Assembly (NCBI RefSeq): GCF_963576675.1
Contig: NC_088919.1
Location: forward strand, 43,236,501-43,300,500
DNA length: 64,000 nucleotides
Source: Euphorbia lathyris
Lineage: Eukaryota > Streptophyta > Magnoliopsida > Malpighiales > Euphorbiaceae
Direction of reading: 5' to 3'
The notes beneath the pieces are model-generated. The model saw only the letters and a program-made list of their open reading frames with translations, did not search any database and was not told the origin of the DNA. Numbering within the stretch: position 1 is the stretch's first letter; each line of letters opens with the position of its first letter. Shown here in pieces: positions 48,362 to 59,107 of this stretch. Position numbers and translations under genes: made by a program.

Positions 48362-49945
48362 ATGGGCGAAAACAGCACTCGGTTTCTCCCTGGAAACCAA
48401 ACAACTCAGATACTACCTGAGGGGCTGTCCATTACTAGGCCTCCCCTATTCTTCGGGTCAAACTATACCTTCTGGAAGAATAGGATGATAAATTTCATTC
48501 AGGCTACAAACATGAGTGCCTGGCTATCTATAGTCCAAGGCCCATTTGTACCTGTCGAAGTTGTGGCTGGCCAAACAGTTGTAAAAGCTGAGGCCAAATG
48601 GACAGAGGATGATCTTAAGAAGCTTCAAAATCACGCTTCGGCTATCAATATGCTTCACTGTGCGCTCGATGCTGCAGAATATAATAAAATCTCAGGTTGT
48701 GAGTCGGCACAAAATGAGGGCATTTCAGATATGAATGCAAGGTTCACCAACATCATTAATGAGCTCAAGAGACTTCCTAAAGACTGGCAAGCAAAGAAGA
48801 CAGCGGTTGAGGAAGCTCAGGATTTAACCACCTACAAATATGACGAACTCATCGGCTCGTTGCTGACCCATGAAATATCCATGAAAAACTTTGAGGTGAA
48901 GGAAAAATCTGAAGACAAGAAGCAGAAATCCCTTGTCATGAAAGCTGACTCTACCGACGGGAGCTCAACTGATGATGAGGAGATGGCTATGTTCACAAGG
49001 AAGATGAAAAGGCTATTCAGGAAAAATGACAAATACTCTAAGAAGCCTTACAGAAAGTTTGATAAGTATAAAGCTGACTCAAGCGACAGCAAATACAAAA
49101 AGGACAGCTCAAAGCCCATTACATGCTTTGAGTGCCATCAAACTGGCCATATTAAGTCAAGCTGCCCCACACTAAGGAAAGACAAGAAGAGCGGGAAGAA
49201 GGCAATGATGGCTACTTGGAGCGACAGTGATGAGTCTTCATCTACAGAAACTGAGGCCACCGAGTCAGCGAAGATATGCTTCATGGCTGACGAACTTGCT
49301 GAGCCATGCGTCTCTGAGCATGCTGACCTATCCGTCGCATCAGATGACGAGGAGCAATTAAATGAGGTAATTTCTCTTCCCCAGCTCAGAAACGATATGG
49401 TTAATGCCCTGAGTGATCTCTACACACTTGTCAAGAAGTGTAATAAGAAAGTTAGAGCACTCAGCAGGCGCTGTGACGAAGTGGAAGAGGTCAAACTGAG
49501 TGACCTCAGATTCCTTCTTCAGGACAATACAACTCTACATGAAAACATGAAGATCATACATGAGTCTGTTTCTGAAGTCCAGTCAGTTTCAAAGAAACTG
49601 AGAAAGGACGTCACAACTATCCAGAACCAACTAAAGGTTCCAAATAAAAGAAACAGTCCTCTGAGAACTCAGTACCAAGGTACTCAGTAGAGATGGAATC
49701 CCCAGCGAAAAGTCTAGTGTGACTTTTGTGGGAAGTTAGGACACACCACTAAGGTGTGCTGGCATGCTCAGCACTGGGGTGCTGACAAGTCAGTGAAACA
49801 TCCTAAACAGAAGGTCAGCTGTGACTTCTGTGGAAAGAATGGCCATACTGTCCATGTATGTCGCCATAAAATGAAATATGATGCTTTACCTGTTGCACCT
49901 AACAAGCAAGGACCCAAAAAGAATTGGGTACCTAAAAGTAACTAG
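48362..49945 (+). pseudogene. gag: gag of element B with two in-frame deletions and two stops
   Basis: It starts MGENSTRF and is open to 49690. Compared with E, two internal pieces are missing without loss of frame: about 38 codons after SGCESAQ and about 18 codons between ELKRL and PKDWQAKK. Both fall in the helical UBN2 region. TAG replaces CAG at 49688-49690, and a second TAG lies just before the CDFCGKLGH knuckle (about 49716). The first knuckle (CFECHQTGHIKSSC) and two C-terminal tandem knuckles are complete. It ends in SN-TAG, and pol begins five bases later in another frame. Confidence 0.9.
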
Positions 49946-49950
49946 TTACA

Positions 49951-52900
49951 ATGCAGGTAAGCCTGAGATGTACCGAGAAGTCAAAGATGTGGTATATTGA
50001 CAGCGCATGCTCAAGGCATATGACGGGTGATGAAACTCAGTTCATCACGTTTGAACGTAAACGAGGAGGAAGTGTAAGTTTTGGAGACAACAAGAAGGGA
50101 AAGATAGTAGGGTCAGGAACCATCAGAGGTAATCCTACTATTGAATCTGTCTCCCTAGTCAGCGGACTCAAATATAACTTACTCAGCGTAGCTCAGCTAT
50201 GTGACAATGGGAGAAAAGTTATATTTGATGCTACTGGATGTAAAATATACGAGGGTAAAACAAATGAGTTAATATTAACTGCCCCTCGAATAGATAATGT
50301 CTTTATGCTAGACTTAGAGAAAAAGTTTTCAAAAACTGTGTGCTTATTATCAAAGGAAGAAAATTCCTGGCTATGGCACAGGAGACTTGGTCATGTAAGC
50401 ATGGACCTCCTGGCCAAACTATCAAGAAAGCAATTGGTTGAGGGACTGCCTGAACTTAAATTTGAAAAAGATCAATTATGCCACGCTTGCCAAGCTGGAA
50501 AACAAACCAAACAATCTTTTCATAGCAAAAATATTGTCTCAACTAAGCGTCCGTTAGAGTTACTACACTTGGATCTCTTCGGTCCAGTCCAGCCACTGAG
50601 TCTGGGTGGAAGAAGATTTTCCTTGGTCATTGTAGATGACTTCTCTCGGTATACGTGGGTCATCTTGCTGACCAGCAAGGATGAAACGTTTGAGACATTT
50701 TCAAATTTGGTTAGAAAAATTGAAAATGAAAAAGACCTAAAATTAGCTCACATCCGTAGCGATAATGGTGGAGAATTCAAAAACCAAAAGTTTGTTGAAT
50801 TCTGTGAAGCCAGCGGCATTGACCACAAGTATTTTTGGGGTTGTAGAAAGGAAGAACAGAACTCTGGTTGAAATAGCCAGGACAATGCTGGATGAGCATA
50901 GGCTTCCAAAGTATTTTTGGGGAGAGGCTGTTAACACAGCGTGCTATATTCTTAATAGGGCTCTAGTTAGACCTATACTCAAGAAAACCCCCTATGAACT
51001 TTGGAAAGGACGAAAGCCCAATATTGGATACTTTCGTGCCTTTGGCTGTAGATGTTTTATTTTAAATACCAAAGATAGCTTAGCAAAGTTTGATTCAAAA
51101 GCTGATGAGGCTATCTTTTTAGGCTACTCAACAAACAGCAAAGCATACAGAGTTTTTAATAAGCGAACTCAAGTTTTAGAAGAGTCAGTACATGTAGAGT
51201 TCGATGAAACTAACCCTGCAGGTAGATACCAGCCGCTGACCGAAGATGATCCACACTCAGTAACCACTGCTGACCAAGAACCAGCTACTGAGTCATTCAC
51301 GAAAAGGCTGACCAAGAGTAAGAGTGAACCTAAGATTACTTTTACTGACCCATCTACTTCTGCAGAGATTGTTGAAACACAGACAGCACAAGACATGAAT
51401 CTACCTAAAGAGATAAGGATCCCAAGAGGGCACTCAGAGAGTGCGATCCTTGATTCTGATGGGAATACCCTGATGACGAGGAATCAACTCAGGAAGTACC
51501 TCAGCAATGTTGCTTTCGTCTCAGTTCAAGAACCGAAGAATTTCGCTGAAGCTGAGTACGATGAATTCTGGATGAACGCAATGCAAGAGGAGCTCGATCA
51601 ATTCAGAAGAAATGATGTATGGGAGCTAGTGCCTCATCCAAAGAGTCAAAAGGCCATTGGAACAAGATGGGTCTTCAGGAACAAGATGGATGAACAAGGG
51701 AATGTAGTCAGGAACAAAGCAAGGCTTGTAGCTCAGGGCTACAGTCAGCAAGAAGGTATTGACTACGGTGAGACCTTTGCCCCAGTGGCAAGGCTAGAGG
51801 CAATTAGAATTCTATGTGCATATGCATCTTACATGAATTTTAAATTATTCCAAATGGATGTCAAAAGTACATTTCTTAATGGAGTTATAAACGAGGAGGT
51901 TTATGTTAATCAACCTCCAGGTTTTGAGGACCCTAAATTCCCTAACCACGTTTATAAACTCAAAAAGGCTCTGTACGGCCTCAAGCAAGCACCACGTGCT
52001 TGGTATGAGAGGCTGACCAGTTTCCTGCTGACTAGAAATTATGTCAGGGGCAAAGCTGATACAACCTTATTCATTAAGAAAAAGGGTAAAGATACCCTGC
52101 TGGCCCAAGTTTATGTTGATGATATAATATTTGGTGCAACTAACGAATCAATGTGCAAGGAGTTTAGCAAACAAATGCAGACTGAGTTTGAAATGTCCAT
52201 GATGGGAGAACTCAACTTCTTCCTCGGTCTTCAAATTAAACAAGGAAAGAATGGCATCTTCATCAGTCAAGCCAAATATGCCAAGGAGATATTAAAGAAA
52301 TATGACTTGGAGAATTGCAAGCCAATATCCACTCCTATGGGCACTGACACTGTCCTCTGCGCTGACGAAAATGGTAAGTCAGTAGACAGCAAATTATATC
52401 GAGGTATGATAGGCTCTCTACTTTACTTAACAGCCAGTAGATCGGACATTCAGTTTTCAGTATGCTACTGTGCTAGATATCAATCTAACCCTAAGGAATC
52501 TCATTACATTGCTGTAAAAAGAATCCTTAGATATTTGCAAAGCTCAGTGAACGCAGGTTTATGGTATCCCAATACTCATGATTTTACACTCATCGGATAC
52601 ACTGACGCTGACTATGGACGGGATAAGCTGGAATGAAAAAGCACCTCTAGAGGATGTCACTTCTTAGGAAGCTGTCTTGTATCCTGGTTCAGCAAAAAGC
52701 AGGCGTCAGTAGCCTTGTCTACCACTGAAGCTGAGTACATTGCTGCTGGTCATTGTGTTGCTCAAGTACTATGGATTAAGCAACAGCTTGAAGACTATGG
52801 TGTTCAAACAAAGACAATTGAAGTCAAATGTGACAACAAAAGTGCAATTGATCTTTCAAAGAACCCAATTCAACACAGCAGAATGAAGCATGTCAGCATC

Positions 52901-53059
52901 AGACATCACTTCATTAGAGACCATGTACTCAAAGGTGAGATCAAGCTGACCTTTGTCCCAACGGAGGAACAGCTTGCGGATATCCTCACGAAGCCACTGG
53001 CCCGTGAGCAGTTCAGCATACTGAGAGAAGCAATTGGTATGTTTAATCCTCTTCAGTAA
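49951..53059 (+). pseudogene. pol: pol of element B, integrase deletion with filler and one stop
   Basis: Open from ATGCAGGTAAGC through protease, HHCC and the first two integrase aspartates (RSDNGGEF). At about 50827 the segment before the catalytic glutamate (NFSAP-TPQQNG in sisters) is replaced by AAGTATTTTTGGGG, shifting the frame; the same 14 bases occur at 50909-50922. Reading resumes in the next frame with VVERKNRT, then RT ([10 protein letters not shown]) to TGA at 52634-52636 (CGA in sisters), and RNase H completes to 53059. [10 protein letters not shown] replaces the family's DVKSAFLNG in RT. Confidence 0.92.
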
Positions 53060-53304
53060 AATTCCTGTGCTAAATGAATATGAATGCTGAGTGAATTACT
53101 ATGCTGAATGATTGTTTTTGTTGTGTACTCATTGAAACTAATTAAACAACAAATACTGAGTAAACTTGCACACTGAGTAAATAAGTTTAAACTTAAACTT
53201 AGAAATCATCCCTTTATGCAATACTGACCACTCAGAATATCAAACGATTAGTATTCTAAACGCTGAGTGTTATATCCGTTAGAATCATTGCAAAAGCACG
53301 CGTA
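53060..53304 (+). other. Spacer after pol of element B
   Basis: No gene. Scattered GCTGAGT, TACTGAGTA and CACTGAGTA words repeat between 53085 and 53275, as in the other elements at this place, but at lower density. Confidence 0.6.
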
Positions 53305-53427
53305 TAGCCACCTAGGATGACGTACGCGCCGAATGTGTCATAAATGCCAGGATTATTGTCGGTTCACAATCCCGAGGCAAAACTGACACATGGATTCGAT
53401 AAGATCCATTTCTCACCTCTATAAATA
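53305..53427 (+). promoter_or_regulatory. Putative internal promoter before the envelope-like ORF of B
   Basis: The block TAGCCACCTAGG/TGACGTA is at 53305-53324, followed by CGCGCCGAATGTGTCATAAA and CTATAAATA at 53419-53427. The ATG at 53527 lies 100 bp further on, after TTCTTTACGCTTA (about 53449). Block-to-TATA and TATA-to-ATG distances match A, C and D although B belongs to a different subfamily from A and D. Confidence 0.55.
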
Positions 53428-53526
53428 ATGGGTAATTCCCCATTTTTATTCTTTACGCTTATCGAATACTCTGGCAAAGAAATTCTTTCTCTCTAAAAAT
53501 TCCTCTAAGCTTTCCCATCCTCAACA

Positions 53527-56379
53527 ATGACTAAGGTTACCTATAACATCTCCGGTGCTGGCCACTCTAAGCCCAGCTCCGATGACACTTCCAGGCAAAC
53601 CTCTGTGCCGGAACCAACCAAAGTAACCTCACTGAGCAAAGGACAAGCTGGTCAAACCTCTGGTCAGGGAAAGCCTATAAAAGTCAGGACCTACTCTAAG
53701 GTCTTTGAGAACATCCGCGAATGGAAAGTTAAGCCCTCAAGATGGGTATCAGAAAACTTCATACAAAACGAACAACCCTTCTGCGAGTGGATTTCACAAA
53801 ATGGCTGGACGGAGCTGTTTTCGGTTAGGGATGACACCTACCCTGACCTGGTAAGGGAGTTTTACCACAATCTCCGCGTTGCAAATGACAACACTGACTA
53901 CCTGTGTACAGTGGTGAAACAGAAAACCATCTTCATCAACCCTCTCTACTTAGGAAATCTTCTCAAATTAAAAACTGAGGGAGCAAGGCTGAGGAGATCT
54001 GGAGATCAGGATGGAACTGGGTATGCACACAACTTCTGCAAACCTGAGGGCCACTCAGGAGAAGTCTCAGCTTCATCCATGGGTCAGCACCAGAAGATGG
54101 CTCATTACTTGCTGACCTACTTCATCTACCCGAAGATCAACTGCACTACATCAGCAACAAACTTCGAGCAATGCTTTATATGGCATATGCTGACGTACAC
54201 ACTGATCAATATGCCAGTCTTTCTCGTCGCTGGCTTCCTACGCAGCTCTGGTACGTTGAGGCTAGGATCGCTCATCACCAGAATCCTACTTGACCACAAG
54301 GTTGATCTCGAAGGTGAGGAGAAGACTCGAGGATCTGAGATAACAGCTGCCTCGCTGAGAGCATTAAAATTTGGACAGCCTTTAAAGAAAGGTAAAGCTG
54401 CTGCTGCTGCTGGACAAGCTGAGGGAACTGCTGAGCCAAAGAAAGGGCGAAGGACTAAGGCCCCAGCTTCCCGCAAAAGAAAAACTGCTGAGACTCCTTC
54501 CAAAAATGTTGAGTCTCCAGCAAAAAGACAGAAGTCAGCTGGCAAGTCAGCTGAGAAACGAAGCAGGCAAGGTGAGCCTAGAACTGAGGAAACTGCTGAG
54601 CAACCTCAGAAGAAGCAGAAATCTTCTACACTGACTCCCCTTAACGCCATACCTACAGACTTTGTAGTACCGAGTGACTCTCACTTCACCCAATGTCAAG
54701 GTAGTGTAGTTGAGTCTGAAGAACATGAGGTACAACTGGATGATCACTTCATCTCACAAGTTGAGGAAGAACTTGATGGTGACAGTACAGAAGAAGAAGA
54801 ATAGGCCAGCGGTCAGGATGACGCTGAGGACTCTGAGGCGACAGCTAGTGAACATGAGACTGAGCAGGCCAATGCTGGGGTTGCTGCTGGAGATGAGCAA
54901 GTACTTGATCAACACAATGTTGATCCAGTCCAAGAACAAGCTGACCAGCCCCATGATGAGCAACACGAATCTTCTCCTTCTCACTCAGGAGATCCTAGTC
55001 AAACTGTCACTCCACCTCGTAGAAGAAGAAAGTTGGTTAAGGCCAGTGAGAAGCCTGTCAGTGAAGATTTTGTGCCACCACCAACTCTTCCTGACTTTGT
55101 CATCTCAAAAACAACTAAGGACCCCTCTACAGTCAAGCTGACATTTTTCAAACGCCAACAACCCTCTACTGCTTCAGCGTCCTTAGAAAAGCAAGCCTCT
55201 GTTTCTTCTCAACAGGAACATGCCGACCAAAATGCTTCCGCCACCTCAACCAGTCAGGTTGAGCCGATTACTGTGAATGCTATTTCTTCAAGCATGGTGC
55301 TGACTACACACACTGCTGCCATCAGCACAGACAGTATTCGGATTACCACTTCTCCAACTCAACTCTCTACCGATCAATCAACTATACCTAAAACTCAAGT
55401 GCAGATTGAAAATGCTATTCCAGTCACTGACCAGGTCACTCCTTTCACTCCTCTTCCTTCCGGTCACACTGATGTCCCTGAAGGCTCACAAAGCTATCTG
55501 AATGCCACTGAGTCCGGCAAAAAGATCATTGACTCAGTGCAATCATTGATCAGAGACCTTCAACAGTCCACTCCTCCTGCTGTTGGGTCTTCATCTATTG
55601 AGACTACTCAGCTCTCCCAGGTCACTCAGCTTCTCAACGAAGTTAAGTGACTCAAGGACTTGCTGAATCTCATCATTTCTTTTCAAGCACAGCAAGCCAA
55701 GCAGGATTCAATCGCCAAGCTAGCTGAGTTCCAGCTGACAACCGTGCAGTACTTGACCTCCTTACAACAACAAATCCAAAACTTGTCAGCTGTGAACCCC
55801 GACCATGCCACTTCATCTAAAGTCAAGATGCTCTTTGCTCAGCTACACACCGAGCAACTCAAGACCAACGAGCAAATGGTTTCTTACAATTAGTGCTCAG
55901 TAGAGCAAATTGGTGAGGCTATTCGCTTGCTGAATCTGAATAAACAAGAGATGGATACTGACGCAATGAAACAGAATGAGATGCAGTCTATCATACAACA
56001 AACCTTCAACCACATTCGTCATAACAATATTCAACGTCAGTATTATGACACAGCCCTCTTAAAGACCTTTCACCAAATCTTTGCTGGTCTTACTGAAGCT
56101 CTCATCTGGCAAGGCAAAGCTCAAGCGTTTAGCGTAAACATGCTCAGTGCTACTGAACTCAACGTACCCGAAGAGGTATCAGCTGATGGAGTTGCAATTT
56201 TTGACGGTGTCAACGAAAGCGCTGAGAAACTTAAGGAGCTGTCTAAAGAAATGACTCGAGCTGTCTTAACTGATGCTTTCAGACTTCCTCCTCCTGATGC
56301 TGACAAAACGGGGGAGAAAGAACAAGCAGCTAGAGCTCAGCATGAGCGAAGTCAGTCTCAACACAAGAAAAAGAAATAG
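53527..56379 (+). pseudogene. Envelope-like third ORF of element B, one frame with three stops
   Basis: It starts MTKVTYNISGAGH. A single reading frame runs from 53527 to 56379 (about 950 codons), broken only by TAG 54802-54804, TGA 55648-55650 (GGA in sisters) and TAG 55891-55893 (CAG in sisters). The putative plant transposon protein region is at about residues 70-270 (PFCEWISQNGW, FYHNLRV, CFIWHMLTY). Ala/Lys-rich basic segments follow, then an acidic Glu-rich part, a Ser/Thr/Pro-rich part and a C-terminal coiled-coil-like region with YLNATESGKKII. It ends KTGEKEQ...HKKKK. It would regain a long ORF with few changes, so decay is recent. Function unknown; I see no membrane segment. Confidence 0.88.
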
Positions 56380-56932
56380 ATAGGCTAGCTCAGTATAGAC
56401 TAAGTCAGATGTAATCTATATGCCTTATCTATAAGTTTTGTTGTGTAACCACTGACTACTATCAATATATCATATCTGCATCTTTCATTCCTATTCCTGA
56501 GTTATGATATATGTTAATATATGTTACTGTGTACTGAGTCATTACGTATCTTCAATTAAATCAGCTATGTTTTATACTTATAAATCTTATTGACTGAATC
56601 AAATGCTGATAACATGTTTAACATTGTCCTATGTGCTTATAAAACATTGTTTGTTAAGATTCCATTGAACAACAAATTACTCAGCGCACTCTATATGATC
56701 AAACCTTCCGCTTTATACTGAGTAAATAGAATATGTTTAATAAGCTAACCTATATCTAAAAACTGACCTTAGACTTACTCGAATTAAACCTTTAAATGTT
56801 TAGAGTAAAACTAAGTCAGTAGCTCAACCCTTATGGGGGAGTTTGCTAAGTAGAAATAGGTCAACTATCATGGGGGAGCTCAATACTGAGTTCTTCGCTG
56901 AATAGTTTTGCCAACATCAAAATGGGGGAGTT
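56380..56932 (+). other. 3' UTR of element B with three polypurine-tract-like motifs
   Basis: GGGGGAG motifs occur at about 56835-56841, 56872-56878 and 56924-56930; the last is next to the 3' LTR and is the likely priming tract. A fourth, CGGGGGAG at 56309-56316, lies inside the envelope-like ORF. The rest is AT-rich and has no gene. Confidence 0.8.
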
Positions 56933-58268
56933 TGTTGAAACACCTTTCCACATAATTTTGATTTGACAAAATTGTTTAAGTATAATTGAAATACATATTC
57001 TAAACACACTAAGTTTAAATGCTTTGATTTATTATACTAATGTGTTTGTTCAATGTTGAGTTAAAACTGTTTATAAGACACAAGAATTAAAAGGCCCAAG
57101 CCCAATACAAGTGTTAAAGCCCAAGTCAAACAACTCAGTACAACTCGGCCCGCGTTTGTTAAAACGTTGTCGCTTTGGACAAAACGCAACTCAGCAAGAG
57201 AAGGATCTAGAAGACCTTCGGGAACAACTTCAAGATGAAGCTGCTGAGTAGTCTCGACAAAGCGTACAAGACAGCAGCTGGCTAATGAAAACCTCCAGAC
57301 AACGTATTTCTACTTTGGGTAAAGTTCAGACGACACAATATGCTGTCCAGTTGACTTTACCATAAAAGGAGAGACAGTCTGCTGAGCTGACCGAGGACAG
57401 AAGATACACAATTCTGATTGGCCGAGAGCTTTGAGCAAGTCAGGATGACAACGATAGGTAGCCGTTTCCCTCCAACGGTTATTTCGAAATTCGAAATGAC
57501 CGATGCCCAGATGTCTCTATAAATAGTGCCATCAGAAGCTTCATTCAACACAGAACTTGATCAAGCCATTACGCTGACCAAATTTCTACACAAGTTCTGC
57601 AAGCAAAGAAGCAAAGCAAATCTTACACTACAATTCTTATATCTGTGTAAAAGTCTAGAGTGATTATTTCAATCGTCTAAAGTGTCTTAGCAAATCTTTG
57701 TATAGGACAAACACTTATCATTTCTAGAAGATAGAAATGAGAGGCTGAGTACTCGGTTATAGTACTCAGTGAGAGATTAGGATTGAGTAGAGGTATAGAG
57801 GAAGGTACTCTTGTTATACTTAGTTGCTAAGATTGTAAAAGGTTTGAGGCTCTACCTTTAAAGAGCTCAGTAGAGGATTCGAAATCTCGAAACGTGTTCC
57901 GGGGACAGGACGTAGGCTTAGAAGAAGCCGAACCTGGATAAATCTGCTGAGTAAAGTATTTCTTACCTTTAACTCCTTATTTATATTGCTTGCTTAAAAT
58001 AACCAAAAACTGACCAATTAAAGAGGTCAAGTTGAGTTGTGCGCGTTAAATGTCTGAGCTCAGGAATAGACTCTAAGTGCTATCTCCTGACTCAAGCTAA
58101 GAAACTGACCTAGTCACCAGTTGACTAAGCCAGTATCTTGCTGTTTACCCAGCGCCGCTGTTAAAACCTTTTTCCTTAGAAAAAGGAGTCTGCCCTAATT
58201 GCGAAAAAGTTTAAATAGTTCCTAACCCCCCCTTAGAACTATACTTGCAACCTTACAAGGGACCAACA
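56933..58268 (+). repeat. 3' LTR of element B
   Basis: The 1,336-bp LTR is the same length as the 5' copy and about 2% different by eye. It has the same U3 palindrome (near 57482-57496), TATA box (about 57520) and conserved GACGTAGGC...GCCGAACCTGGATAA block. Confidence 0.95.
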
Positions 58269-58273
58269 CTCAT

Positions 58274-58730
58274 TATCATTCATCTCGAACAACTCGTATA
58301 ATCTCATATGCTGATTTACTTTTGATTCCTTGACCTTGCTTGTGCCTTCATAGGTTACTTCAAGCTTTTTCCAAATCTCATGTGTTGACTCGCAACCTGA
58401 AATCTTATTGTATTCTACAGCATCTAAAGCACAGTGAAACATATTGATAGCCGAAGAATTGTTTTGAAGTTTTCTAAGGTCATCTTCTGACCACTCAGTT
58501 TCACTCTTAACAACTTTCTCATTGTTAACAGTTTTATATGGCACGTATGGGCCTTGAACTATTACAAGCCATGCACTCATGTTTGTGGCTTGGATAAAGT
58601 TCTTCATCTTATTCTTCCAGAATGTATAATTAGATCCAAAGAATAGGGGAGGCCGACTAATTGATAATCCCTCAGGGAGTATCTGTGTTGTTTGGTTCCC
58701 GAAAAGGAAACGAGTGTTGTTCTCACCCAT
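58274..58730 (-). pseudogene. gag: N-terminal part of gag of element A
   Basis: It starts MGENNTRFLF at 58730 and covers the first 150 or so codons of gag (W-NKM motif, WLVIVQGP, YELFEMNDNE). It is cut by element B; 58269-58273 is the duplicated CTCAT. The remainder is at 46963-45633. Confidence 0.92.
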
Positions 58731-58777
58731 TTATCGGGATCAGCTCAAGATAGTTATATCTTTGAGTAGTGAGCTTA

Positions 58778-58790
58778 GGCTCTGATACCA
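58778..58790 (-). other. Primer-binding site of element A
   Basis: The minus strand reads TGGTATCAGAGCC, two bases from the 5' LTR end, matching initiator-Met tRNA. Confidence 0.85.
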
Positions 58791-58792
58791 CT

Positions 58793-59075
58793 TGTTGGTC
58801 CCGTGTGATTAGTTCCAGGGGGGGTTAGGAACTAATGTAACTTTTTCGCTAATTAATCTTGCTGACTTGATAATTTTGGTGAGTTTATTAACTCAGCTTT
58901 GGTCAGCTTGGCCGATCTTAGTGTAAGACAGCTTTAGTCAGATGTTGACTAAGACTGTTTCACTTGTGAGTTGGGAATTGACACTTTTGTGGTCAGCTTC
59001 CAACTCAGCACTTTAATTTACTCAGTGTCAGCTTTAAACAGTTTATATGCTGAGTAAATATAACAAGCAACACAT

Positions 59076-59107
<32 letters not shown>

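Larger units (their letters stand above)
46964..58268 (+). mobile_element. Element B: full-length subfamily II Sirevirus-like element inserted in gag of A
   Basis: Both LTRs are 1,336 bp (46964-48299 and 56933-58268), with a perfect duplication CTCAT (46959-46963 and 58269-58273). The order is LTR, primer-binding site, gag, pol, spacer with promoter-like module, envelope-like gene, 3' UTR with three polypurine motifs, LTR; total 11,305 bp. About 29 LTR differences by eye, mostly transitions, suggest roughly 2% divergence. No gene is fully open. Confidence 0.95.

Noticed and set aside
59077..59107. CA/TA microsatellite as a functional signal
   Set aside because: Length differs between the two LTRs of the same element, which fits ordinary slippage.
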